Shown in pieces: positions 34,020 through 44,406 of a stretch of 64,000 nt of DNA (within the stretch, counting starts at the first letter, position 1; the number at the start of each line of letters is the position of its first letter). Source of the DNA: Apodospora peruviana (Eukaryota; Ascomycota; Sordariomycetes; Sordariales; Lasiosphaeriaceae); assembly GCA_033439685.1 (NCBI GenBank), contig JAUEDM010000001.1:310001-374000 (forward strand), given 5' to 3'. Below the pieces are notes generated by a model. That model had not been told where the DNA came from and made no database searches. It saw only the letters and a list, made by a program, of their open reading frames with translations. Both the position numbers and the translations under genes were made by a program.

Positions 34020-37006
34020 ATGTCCAACGCACTGTTTAGATCCCCTATGGACCCTACGGTCGTCCATCGATCGAATTCCAAGGGCCGGCCACCTTTGCAG
34101 CAAGCCGCCTTCCGTCCGCTAGACGCAATGCTTGCTCGGGCAGACACGCCCAGCCCATTGAGCGTCACGGGCTCAACGCCCGAATCCAATAAACACAGCT
34201 TAAACGGCAACAGTAACCTGGACATGTCACCCAACTACTCAACTGCTCAGACCTCACTGGACTCCAGATTCCAGTTGCCTTATTCAGGATTCCCTCTCAA
34301 GGACAAAGCCGCCGGCGGACCATCCCAGAAGTGGCAGCCCTTCAACTTCCACGCCCAACGCGCCAGTCGCCGCAATACTAGTGCTACGCCATCTAGCCCG
34401 AACAGCAGCAATCTGACAACAATCCAGGAGTCAGTCATCGACAAGATATCGCCCAGTATAGTCACGGTTGAGAAAGCAGCAGGGGCCAAGATCGCTTTCG
34501 AGACTCACTTCGCCGAGCGGTTGAGATTACTTGAACCACGAGAAATCCGTCTTCGCTCGCTGAATGATCGTATAGCGGCGGACAGCAGACTTACTGCTGC
34601 AGATTGTGATGCAATGCGTGCAGATTTTTATCGACGCGAGAGTGACCATCTACGCAAGCTTCGAGTCATGAAGACTCGCACCCTCCGAGCCTTGAATGCG
34701 GACCGACGAGACCCAGATGCGTGCCTCGTGAACGACTACGAGGTGATCAAAATTCTTGGAAAGGGCAGCTTTGGTGTGGTAAGGCTCGTCCGCGAGAAGC
34801 CACGCGACAGCAACGGACAGTTCCCGGCCGATGGGTGGTCAGACGGAGACAGGAAGCAGGTTTACGCCATGAAGGTGATCCGCAAGTCGGTTAACCTGCG
34901 AACCAACCAGGAAGGCCACCTGAGAGCAGAAAGAGATTTCCTTGTTGCTTCTGAGGGCTGTCCATGGTGTGTATCTCCCCCTCAATGATATGGATTCCTG
35001 CTAACAAGGCCTTACAGGATCGTCCCACTCATCGCCAGCTTCCAAGACAACTCCAACTTGTATCTGGTGATGGAGTATATGCCAGGAGGAGATTTTCTCG
35101 GTCTTCTTATTCGACAAAACACCCTACATGAGTCGGCGGCCCGCTTCTACGTGGCTGAGATGGTTATCTGCGTCGAGGCGGCACACTCTCTCGGGTTCAT
35201 CCATCGAGACATCAAGCCCGACAACTTTCTCGTTTCGGCTTCGGGTCACCTCAAGATAAGTGACTTTGGACTCGCCTTTGATGGCCATTGGTCACACGAC
35301 ACAACGTATTATCAAAGCCATCGCTACAGCCTGCTGAAGAAGCTCGGGATCAACGTCGCTAGTGACGCCCAGGACAGAGCCGAAAGCCGCAGCCTACAGG
35401 CCACCACTAAGTTGTCAAGCGCTATCATGACTAGGATCGAGAAGCACGAGAAGAAAGACCTGGCGGATGGCGAACCGCTGCTCAATTGGCGCAACAGGTG
35501 CGGCAACCGCACCTCGGCCATGAGCAATGTTGGGACAGCCCAATACATGGCTCCTGAGGTCGTCGAGGGCAAGAAATATGATGCCAGATGCGACTGGTGG
35601 AGCATCGGTGTCATTCTCTACGAATGTCTCTACGGTCACACGCCTTTTTTCTCTGAGGAAGGCCGGCAGGGGACGAAGCAGAATATTCTGGTAAGTTGTA
35701 CCCGACCTATGATACTTGGTAAATATTACGGTTTCTGAGGCTTACGGTTTTGCAGAAACACAAGCAGACGTTCGGTTTCCCAGCTCGACCAAATGTCTCC
35801 CATCGATGTCAAAACTTGATTGCATCACTTATCACAGACAAGGATTCCCGTATTTGCTCGAAGCGATATCGATACAAGGATCTCGTCAACTCGCAATTAT
35901 CCGCCAACCCGGGTGGTCTCGTGTCCAGCTCAAGCTCAAACGCTGGATTCGGAATCAACAGCCATCGTAACAGGCGGAACAGTCAACCTAGCGCCTCCTC
36001 CAGCGAGTATGCTGGCCGTTACGTCTTCCCCATGGATGGTGAAGATATCAAGGCACACAAGTGGTTCAAGAGCATACCATGGGGTGATCTCCACAGAATT
36101 CAGCCACCTATTGTTCCCCAGCTCAAGGCCATCGATGACACACATTATTTTGACGAGGAAGATAATATCAGTGACTGGAGTGACAGCGACACGTCGGAGT
36201 TGGACGAAAGAGAAGACGATCAACAACAGGTACACCCTGGCATGTCGTTTTTCCCCTCAGCGCGTGCTCCTCTTGCTCCTCCTGGCACACTGGAAAGCCA
36301 GCTGGCAGCTTCCTTCAAATCACATCTGTTCAAAACTCCCAACGATAACGACCGAGTTGAACCCATTGGAGAAGATGGTACAAACATATCCAGGAACGGA
36401 GGCCTCAACATCAACTTAAACATTTACAACAACAACCGCCCGCCACATGGCAGGATGGAAGATGCCCAAATGGCGGTCCGGGGCTTTCCGCCAAGTGTAC
36501 AGAAGTGGGCGATGGCGACAATAGCCAAGCCTTACGATACGACGCGCGTCCGCAATATCGAATATCAAATTGATGCGATAATCGGCCTGACCGAGCAGGA
36601 ACGGACAATGCTCCTGGAATTTGTGCGGGTGTTTGGGCGCAAGGAGCAAAAGCGGCCACGAGACCTGCTTCTACGCGATCGAGCCACACGTAGGGTCTGC
36701 ATGGAAGTGCGGAAGAAGACGGCATTTCTCGGGTATACCTGGCGGCGGATGAAGCCGAATGATAATCACACCATCTCGAGGGGCTTTGATGAAAGAGGAT
36801 ACGATGAAAACGGATATGGTTCTTGGGGCGACGCCAACGGGATGGAGTATACTACCGGAGGCGAAGAGGTGGTCCCAACACGGATGGAGGTCGACGATAG
36901 TGACGACGAGCAGCAGAATGTCGAGCACTGGGAGGGAGTAATGCTGGATGGAGGAGGAGGAGGATATGGGGCAGCAATGCAGCATGCAAAGGCGCGTGGT
37001 GCGTAG
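34020..37006 (+). CDS. NDR-family AGC serine/threonine kinase
   Basis: Three exons (34020-34966, 35018-35690, 35756-37006) give 956 residues. A Ser/Pro-rich N-terminus is followed by the helical Mob-binding region typical of NDR/LATS kinases (HFAERLRLLEPREIRLRSL). The kinase domain runs from about residue 239: LGKGSFGVVRL, AMKVIRKS, FIHRDIKPDNFL near 377, DFGLA near 397 and MAPEVVEGK near 494. About 95 residues lie between DFG and APE, the family's insert. The C-terminal half has an interrupted AGC tail with Asn-rich and acidic segments and no clear hydrophobic motif by eye. It is closer in layout to fission-yeast Ppk35-like kinases than to Cbk1/Cot-1; that placement is inference. NDR kinases act with Mob proteins in morphogenesis and septation. 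Confidence 0.9.
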
Positions 37007-37037
37007 GTCGACCATGTCGTTGAGATGAGGGAATTGC

Positions 37038-37252
37038 ACCACAGGGGCGGGATGAGTCTACATTGAGGCTGGATGCCAGGGTTTGTTTTCGTTTTCTGTG
37101 CGAGATGTTCGATGGTGGTCTCACTGGTTTGTTTCTGTCGGCCGTTCTTTGTACCACAAGGGCGGGATGGGTCTACATCGAAGATGGCAGGGAATTGTTT
37201 TGCTTTTCTGTGCGAGATAGTGGTTCGCGGGTTTCTGTCGGTCATTCTTTGT
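37038..37252. repeat. two-copy tandem repeat, period 115 bp, in the kinase 3' flank
   Basis: Copies begin at 37038 and 37153 with ACCACA(G/A)GGGCGGGAT and GTCTACAT. They continue with TTTTCTGTGCGAGAT and end with GTTTCTGTCGG(C/T)C followed by ATTCTTTGT- or GTTCTTTGT-like sequence. The second copy is about 15 bases shorter. It lies just after the kinase stop, so it is probably transcribed. Confidence 0.85.
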
Positions 37253-37796
37253 GTTCTGCGTCTTATGGCAAGGGGGCATTGGGCCTTGCAACCAAGCGTG
37301 GGAGGATTTTTTGCATAGGGGGCTTCTTTGATTATGATACATGATAAGAAAGGGGGAAAAGAAAAAAAGGAACATTGTACAAAGTTGAAGAGATTCGAAA
37401 TAGAGATTAGAACAGTATCCATACAACCTAGAAATTATAGAGTGTTTCTTTCTTTAACTTTCTTGACTACCTCCTTGAAAGAATCGTTCTTCTACCTAAG
37501 GTACCTTATAGATCACCACATTGCACTGTGTTGTCAGTGAGGTCTGATAACGTCACCTTGTTCCTGCTGTTCAATTCTAACCATTGATCATCAGAACAAC
37601 ATACTGCCGCCACAATGATGTTGTTCGGAAAGAACTACCACAATACGGTTCATTTTAGGGTTAGATTCAAAGTCAGTCTTCCGATAGTTTGGGCATGGAC
37701 AAGATAATGTCAGTCAGGACTTCATCAGTTGGACAATCACAAACACATGTTCGTGCGTCATGGTACCTAAGGTAGGTAGCTCAAGATATACCGTAC

Positions 37797-38410
37797 CTTT
37801 CAGGTTTCTGCCATCCATTGCAACTGAAGTTGAGGTGACTTTTAACTGCTCGTGATAGTGATAGTTTCAAGTTGAAAGGGACTGACCCTAACGCTATTAG
37901 GAATGCCCTGGCCAGGCCGGGCCGCCGCGTGATTCGAAATTTGAATTTAAGACCCGGGCCCCGACATAAAATATACTATTCTAAGGTAAATAGTAGCCTT
38001 CGGGTACTTGCAAGGGACCCAGTTCGTAACTTTTCAGGTAGCACCTGGTAGTTATCCTAGAAATATTTATTTACGCAGTAAAAATATCCCTTGTAATTAC
38101 GTCGGGTTTGGCGTTGTAAACCAATTTTTTTTTGGATGCTTTAAACTTAGACTAGATCCCTTGTAAATACCGGTTTAAAACCTAGCACCCTGATTATAAA
38201 AGATGTCACGATAAGGAATCTATAGGGGTTTGTAAGGTACCCGATGGCTAGGTACTATTTACCGTGTAGTGGTGGACCTTTTAGGTTGTTGCTGTCGTTG
38301 CAACTGAAATTGAGCTGACTTGAAACTCGGTTTAAATTCAGAAAACTTCAAGTTGAAGTTGAAAGGGGATACCCTAACCCTTATCGAGTCGAGCGGAATT
38401 GTGGGGCCCG
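37797..38410. repeat. diverged direct repeats of about 130 bp flanking element A
   Basis: Copy 1 (about 37797-37925) and copy 2 (about 38277-38410) share ordered blocks: ACCTTT(C/T)AGG, TTGCAACTGAA(G/A)TTGA, TTCAAGTTGAA, TTGAAAGGG and CCCTAAC. Both end in G/C-rich GGCCCGG-type sequence. The element with inverted ends sits between them. Spacing inside the copies varies by about 10 bases. Confidence 0.65.
37983..38265 (+). mobile_element. MITE-like inverted-repeat element, copy A (283 bp)
   Basis: The left end reads AAGGTAAATAGTAGCCTTCG and the right end is its near reverse complement (GTACCCGATGGCTA...CTATTTACCGT, with a 4-base insertion). The interior matches copy B end to end in the opposite orientation, plus an extra piece of about 75 bp around 38088-38160 that begins and ends with a CCCTTGTAA-type word. 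Similarity among the four ends seems to run about 10 bases further out, so exact borders and target duplication are unclear. No coding capacity is present. Confidence 0.75.
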
Positions 38411-38620
38411 ACCCCGGCCCGAATGTGGGGTTGTCGGGGCACGCCGCAAGCCAGGAAGGTTCTCGAGCCCTACACCAGCTCTTCTCCAACCGACAACCTA
38501 CCTGACCTTCATCAACTCTCATCTCCAACACAGGACACCAACTCTTTCGAACCAAATTAATTCCACGCATACTACGACCGCAGCGATTGCGCCAATTTCG
38601 GCGGCTCGAACCGAAACATA

Positions 38621-39760
38621 ATGCCTCGACGAGGAGGCTCAAAAGCGGGCGGCGCAAGCCCCGGAAACCCATTTGCGACGCCCCGACGAGGAGGTGGATC
38701 GAGATCGAGAGGAAAGTCTTCTGGACGGGGCGCCTTCGAGCCCAGGCCGCCGGCGGAATTTGTGGATGGAGTTTGGATTTGTATGTGCTTCCCTCCCTAC
38801 CATTAATCAGATCTTTACCTATATCGGTCTCCCTGATCTACAAACTTCCAAGTGTGCTAACCCCATCTTTTCCCGAAAAGGTCGTTGCGATCCGCCACTA
38901 CCGGCACACGATTGAGAGACCAAGAAGGATGGTAAAACCAAGGGCAGATATTTCTACAATTGCGCCCGACCGCGCGAGGCGCAATGTGAGATTTTCATGT
39001 GGAAGGACGAGGCTGATGCCTTTGAGAAGGACTGCTGGGTGGTGGGAGTGGTACCGCTGCCGCCGGTCAACGAGGCAAAGCGGTCGGGACGACTGGACGC
39101 GGCGCGCCGCCGCTACCGGAGTTGACGCCTACGCCGATACGGAGAGGTCCTCCTGGGATCTTTCAGAGCATCCAGGCGCAGTTGATGTCGACATCGTCGC
39201 CGGTGCGAAATTGGAACCGGACTGGTGGGGGGATTTTTGTGGGAGACTCGGAGACTGGTGAAGATGACGATGGGGCCAATAACCTCTCTGCTGCTGTTGA
39301 TAACGCCGTGGCCACCGAGTCGACCACCAAACGAAAGATCGTCGAGATCGACGATAGCGACGACAAGGATGATAGGAGGAAGAAAACCACCAGGGGAAGA
39401 GGGACTACTGGCGGCATCTCCGGGGTGTTCGAGGAGGTTGAGTCCTTGAGGTCTGGGAAAGAAAGAAACCTGGTCGAGGTTATCGACTTCTTCGGCCGCC
39501 AAAGCCAGCGCCAAAACCAAACGATTGGCCAAGAATCGAGGACACACCGGGATGCCAACATATTCAATACCCCAACCAACGCGACGCGCTACGGAGCAGG
39601 AGGTTTTGGCGGAGTGCCAATGCCAGTATCAAGAAACTCCTTGCAGATCTTGGATGCCCAGATCACGGAGTTGCGGAAGCGAGTCGAGAAGTTGGAAGGT
39701 GAGCGAAAGGCTGACGGAGACAAGTTAAAAGAGTTGTTTGAAACTCGTTTTCGGAGGTGA
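38621..39760 (+). pseudogene. broken GRF zinc-finger protein gene
   Basis: Exon 1 (38621-38770) encodes a basic Arg/Gly-rich start (MPRRGGSKAGG) up to VDGVWI. A GTATGT intron (38771-38880) then joins C-R-C and the rest of a GRF finger: KKDGKTKGRYFYNCARPREA and CEIFMWKDEADAFEKDCW. This matches GRF-type fingers of DNA-repair and topoisomerase-associated proteins, which bind single-stranded DNA. Two faults break it. An in-frame TGA lies at 38913-38915 inside the finger, where relatives carry an ordinary residue. After about 39090 the reading shifts frame; the C-terminal part (acidic linker, then coiled coil LDAQITELRKRVEKLEGERK) continues in another frame to 39760. No intron with good signals removes the TGA. 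Sequencing error at both sites is possible but less likely. Confidence 0.72.
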
Positions 39761-41316
39761 TTATTGGTTTGAAGGAGCAGATTTATTGTGGATTTGTTGT
39801 ATGATGATGGCATTATGGCGGATTATGTCGGACCGCTGCTTTCTGCTGGTTAGGGATGGATGGGGAATATGAACTGGATGTATTGGTGAATAATGGATGG
39901 CAACTTTTAGACTTGGGATTATGGGTGCTTTCTGTGGGATACGATATCCCTTATACTGTTTTAATAGCGTTGTGTCTTTCTGTATATATAGGCTTGGATT
40001 GATAGATGGATGGATGGATGGATGGATGGCCAGAACATTATTTTACGGTAAATAGTAGCCATCGGGTACCTTATAAACCCCTGTAAGATTCCTTGTCTGT
40101 GATATATTTGCGATCGGCTGCTAGGGCTTGAAACGGTATTTACAAAGCATCTTTTACAGCTTAAATAAGTATCTCCACGATGCTTACCAGGAGACCCTAA
40201 GAAGTTAAGAGCTGGACCCTTATAAAGTACTCGATGGCTACTATTTACCGTGGAATGGTGTAGACCTCCGTGAGAACCTGAGTAACAGATACGAATTGTC
40301 GAATGCGCACCATGTCATCAAAAACCTGAGATAACAAACTTCGATCATTTGCGGAATCCATCCGAGAAATTTGGCTCCAGTCACCACCGAGCGCAATATC
40401 GCCAAAGCGAGCTCACTGCCACTCGGAATAGACGTGCAGCCGGCAACCATACGTGCTCCGGAACCAATACGGGCGTGACCCATCGAGCTTGCGACACACA
40501 TCTGCTTACCAGCTACCCAATTCTTTTTACTAAGTGTTTTCGACGGGGACGATGGCAACAGATCAAGCCTTTCCAGACCGCGATGTTAAGAGCTAAGACT
40601 GTGTTTAAGAATCCATTGAGCAAATGTCCCGGTATAATCAATGGAGAGGAATGCAGCAAAATCACGAGGCATTGGACAAATCAGAGCAAGGTTATTCGAT
40701 TTAATTGAAGTGACGAGAACGCGCCTGAGATTGAAAAGCCAGGGATCATTCTTTCAGCAGTGCAGCAAGAGAATCAGAAAATGGCACTGCACAGACCCCG
40801 GGTGGCATTTAAAGTTGTGTACTGGATAACTAGAGTAGAATGGGGGACGCGTTTTGAATTTGAAAAAATCGCGGTACGGATGGATACCTTGCAGTGTCGG
40901 TGAGGCGGGGTGGCATGTCTTTTAAGAGATTTAAATGTCGGGTACGGTCACTGTGCATCACTGTTGACTTTGTTTCCTAATTCGGACGACAAGTCGCGAC
41001 TTTGGGTACTCTGATTGGTCGAAGCTTAGGCGCGGCAGAGGAGCAAGATACACGACGTGGGTCTCTCTCTTTTTGAGATGATGAGGTGGAGATGCCACCG
41101 ACACCTGCCACCCACCTTATCCCGTGCTGTGTGTACATTATCCCCCCTCCACGCTTTCCCTGCCCGCGTTTTCCAATCCGCGTCTTTTACTTTCTTTCTG
41201 TTCTGTCTCTCGGTCCTGTTTTTTATATAGTCTGGAGAAAAAGAACAGACGACGACAACGACAGATATACCTCAAGAAAAAAAGGAGCATGCAGTGCTGA
41301 GCCTTGTTTCGCGACA
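39761..41316. other. intergenic with element B and unassigned frames
   Basis: 1.5 kb without a supported gene: a GATG microsatellite at about 40005-40029, inverted-repeat element B, then 1 kb up to the homeobox gene. A minus-strand frame at 40241-40558 (105 codons) begins inside the element's flank; I cannot assign it. The last 300 bases are pyrimidine- and CACC-rich leader of the homeobox gene. Confidence 0.5.
40045..40251 (-). mobile_element. MITE-like inverted-repeat element, copy B (207 bp)
   Basis: Terminal inverted repeats of 32 bp at 40045-40076 (ACGGTAAATAGTAGCCATCG...) and 40220-40251 (...GGCTACTATTTACCGT) differ at only a few positions, mostly transitions. The reverse complement aligns along its length with copy A. 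A (GATG)n microsatellite lies about 15 bases before the left end. No target-site duplication is certain. Too short to encode a transposase, so non-autonomous. Confidence 0.8.
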
Positions 41317-43555
41317 ATGGAACAACCCCCCCAACAAGCCGCGTCGCCGTCTTCCTCGGCAGCCCCCTCCTCGCCGTCTCCGTCACCACCAGCCAACATG
41401 AACGAGCAGCAGCCCAGCTCCCCGGACAGTCATTCCGAGCGGCTTCCTTCAGCTCCCGACGACAGGAGCTCGTCTGTTCTCGGATCAGACCCGATACACA
41501 ACGGTTCCGAGCTAGAGCGGCATCCTAAGGGGAAGAGGAAACGGACCGCGTAAGTGGACCCCCCAATGGGAACGCGGGGACGCGTATACCGGGTAAGAAG
41601 GGCTACTAGGATGCCAATTGACTTTTATACCAGTGCAAAAGACAAATCCATCCTCGAAGCGGCGTACAACTCGAACCCGAAGCCCGACAAGGCGGCGCGT
41701 CTCGACATTGTGAAGCGCGTCTCGCTTAACGAGAAGGAGGTCCAGGTTAGTTCTGGTCCCTATCCCTAATCCCCGCCGGGCTCCGGCTCAGGCTCCGCAG
41801 AGAATGATGAATTCAAGATGCACAACACGCATCCACCTGTCGCGTCAAACCCCCTACTCATTATGGACCTCCGGGCAAGCCACTAATAAAGTGATTACCA
41901 GATCTGGTTCCAGAACCGGAGACAAAACGACAGGCGAAAGTCGCGTCCATTGTCGCCACAGGAAATTGCCGCCCTGAGATATGGGGGCATGCAGATACTG
42001 TCGTCCGATCCTGCGTCCTACAACTCCTCCTTCGATAATAACTCCAACACATCACCACTCCAGAGCATGTCGCAGCCTGTACAGGGCGTCTCGTCGCCTC
42101 CACCTTCGGAGCATGCTTGCTCTAGCTCATCAGATGAGGCTGAAAAGGTCGACGATGCACCCCGGGAACCTCAATCACAACCTCAGAAAGAAACAGAGTG
42201 CACAGCACCAACTCTAGAGTCTATAACTCCGCCGCAAAAAGAAACACCCGCCAGGGATCCGCAGTTTTTGTCAAAGTCATTCTCCGGCGGCTCTGTGGGC
42301 TATCTCGCCAACCGGTGGAACCAGCCCAGCTCCCTCTCTACACCGTCCACGCTGGGCCGTCCTGGCGACGACTCCTTCAAGTTTGTGTCCCTCATTCACA
42401 TCATATTGCACATGTTCTCGCCATATTGACGCATTCCACAGACTCGAGCCCTTCCCATCCTCCATTTGCTCGTCATCACCTTCCACAGGCTCGGTCCTCC
42501 CTCCCCCGAGCTCTCAGTCTTCGCAGTTCCGCATCTCCCTATCGTTGGAAGGCAAGGCAGAGGTTGTTCCCGACATCCCTTCCCCTCCACGGCCTAGCAC
42601 TCAGCCCCCGGCCCCAATTGATATCCGCCCAATCCGCCGGCCAAACCTGGCGCGTAGCCATAGTGCATCATCCCCATCAGTCACACTGCCACCTTTCTCG
42701 GTCCTCACAAATTCTCTGCCTTCTTCAAGTGCAGGTCCACTACTGCCGCGGCTAGCACGGGGCCGATCGCGGGACGTCCACGCGTGGGAGTTTTGCTGCG
42801 ACGGGGAGAACCGCGAAGATGTACTCACCGCGCAGGCAAAGCACGAGAGCAGCGGTTCGGCGATTGCTGCCATTAGTTTGCTCAGATCGACCAGCTCGAG
42901 CAGCGCTTGCAACGTCAGTCCGCTGCAGCCGAGTAACAGCGCCAAACGGAATGCGGCCACGAGCAAGGCGCCGCCACGGACTGGCCTGGCCAAGAAGGCT
43001 AAGTTGGGCAGGGCACTGAGCAGTGTGGCGAGGCTGCAGACCAATGTCGGTAGCTCAGTGAATGTTGACAGGAGGACGGTTGTCGGGAGGGAAGACGCTG
43101 CTAAGGTCAAGGTTTCGATGCTTGTTTCGCCATCGGGTAACGAGTCGGATAAGGAGAACTGGAGCCCGGATGAGGACGGCAATCCCCGGTTTACTTTCAG
43201 TCAGCCGCCCGCCGGAGCCAGTCCGGTGAATAATGGCCGCCGGCCTCTTCCTTGGTCGGGCGTGAAAAATAATCCAAGACGCACAACACCGGGCGGCCGT
43301 GGGATTCTAAATGAATCATCCCGCCCGCTTTTGTTTGGTGGAAACCGGTCAAATACCGCGCCAGCTGGGCGAGGCGGCAAGCATCAGAAACGGGGACAGT
43401 CGCCGCTGGAGATATTTGAGGACTCGGAGGAGGTTGCTGAGGTGCCGAACGATGAGGTCGAGCGGTTTATGAGAGGGGAGGTCAGTCCGAGCAAAAAGGG
43501 GGATGCGGACGCGGTGGCTGGGTTACTGTCGCTTAGCCAGGGGAATTGGCGGTGA
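41317..43555 (+). CDS. homeodomain transcription factor, Yox1/Yhp1-like
   Basis: Four exons (41317-41549, 41634-41745, 41902-42380, 42442-43555) give 645 residues. The homeodomain is at about residues 73-132: basic arm GKRKRTA, helix 1 KDKSILEAAYNSN, helix 2 around RLDIVKRVSLNEKEV and recognition helix QIWFQNRRQNDRRKSR. The rest is Ser/Pro-rich and disordered, with a TP/SP-rich linker, SLLRSTSSSSA and the C-terminal DEVERFMRGEVSPSKKGDADAVAGLLSLSQGNWR-type ending conserved-looking in filamentous fungi. Yeast Yox1 and Yhp1 repress M/G1 genes; a similar cell-cycle role is inferred from the homeodomain only. An in-frame ATG at 41092 would add a hydrophobic leader that does not fit a nuclear factor. 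Confidence 0.88.
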
Positions 43556-44406
43556 TACCTCCTGCCGACTTTATTTGACTGAGAAGATATCACTGGACAC
43601 GACTTGTTTGAGTTTTGTCGGGGGTTTTAAACTTCATTCGGGCCCGAGAGGAATGGATCGGGTCTTGATATTATTATTTATTCTTGTTTTATTTTAAGGA
43701 TGAGCAAGCATGGTACGGATGGATGGATGGTTGGTTGGACGGATGGTAGGTTATGTTTTCGATTATTTGGTTTGTTTAGGTCTGTCAACTTGGTGTCGCG
43801 GCATCAAAACATATATTTTGGTCGGAATGAAATGGATGTCACAATCGATTGATTGAATTTGGCGTAATCATCGTATGTGCTAGATGGATTGGATCTCTGT
43901 CGGTGTTGAAAGAGTTATGTTGATTGATGGATGCATTCATTGGTCAACCAGAAAGGGAATGTATTGTTTGCCTTTCCCGGGCCCCCTTCCCCTATTTTTT
44001 CTGCTGGATGAGTCCAGCTCTCTGGTGCTGTGCGAGTTGCAAGCACCAGGCAAAAGAACAGAACGCCGCTGATAATACACGAAAAGTAATTTCCATGCTT
44101 ATTAATACGGTATTTATGGACAATGACCGTTGGGGTTCTGCGCTCCGTCCCAACCTCTCCAATTTAAACACAACGAATGTCAACATCATCTCTTTTGTCT
44201 TCTTTACCCAATGCTTATCATCAATTAGCTACCTTCTTTTAACTTCAACACGGACATTATCTAAATACACTCTCAACTTCATTTCTTGATGTCAACATAA
44301 TTACGGTCATAGTAATAATTATATCCTTTTCCTGCTCGCTCCTCCGACCATCATGATGACCAACCAATAAGAGCAGCCCGACAACGGCGGTCAACAGACT
44401 GCTGGG
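43556..44406. other. intergenic, 3' flank of the homeobox gene
   Basis: No supported gene. AT-rich, with short GGAT-type repeats near 43710-43745. Confidence 0.5.

Larger units (their letters stand above)
37007..38620. other. intergenic with repeats between the kinase and the broken GRF gene
   Basis: 1.6 kb with no intact gene. It holds a 115-bp tandem repeat in the kinase 3' flank, two copies of a roughly 130-bp direct repeat, and inverted-repeat element A between those copies. The local sequence is more AT-rich than the flanking genes. Confidence 0.6.

Noticed and set aside
38361..38372. CCCTAACCCT as a possible internal telomere repeat
   Set aside because: Less than two repeat units; noted as a word within the 130-bp repeat but not a telomeric tract.
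40241..40558. 105-codon minus-strand frame
   Set aside because: Begins next to MITE copy B with no recognisable domain; may be a relic but cannot be supported.
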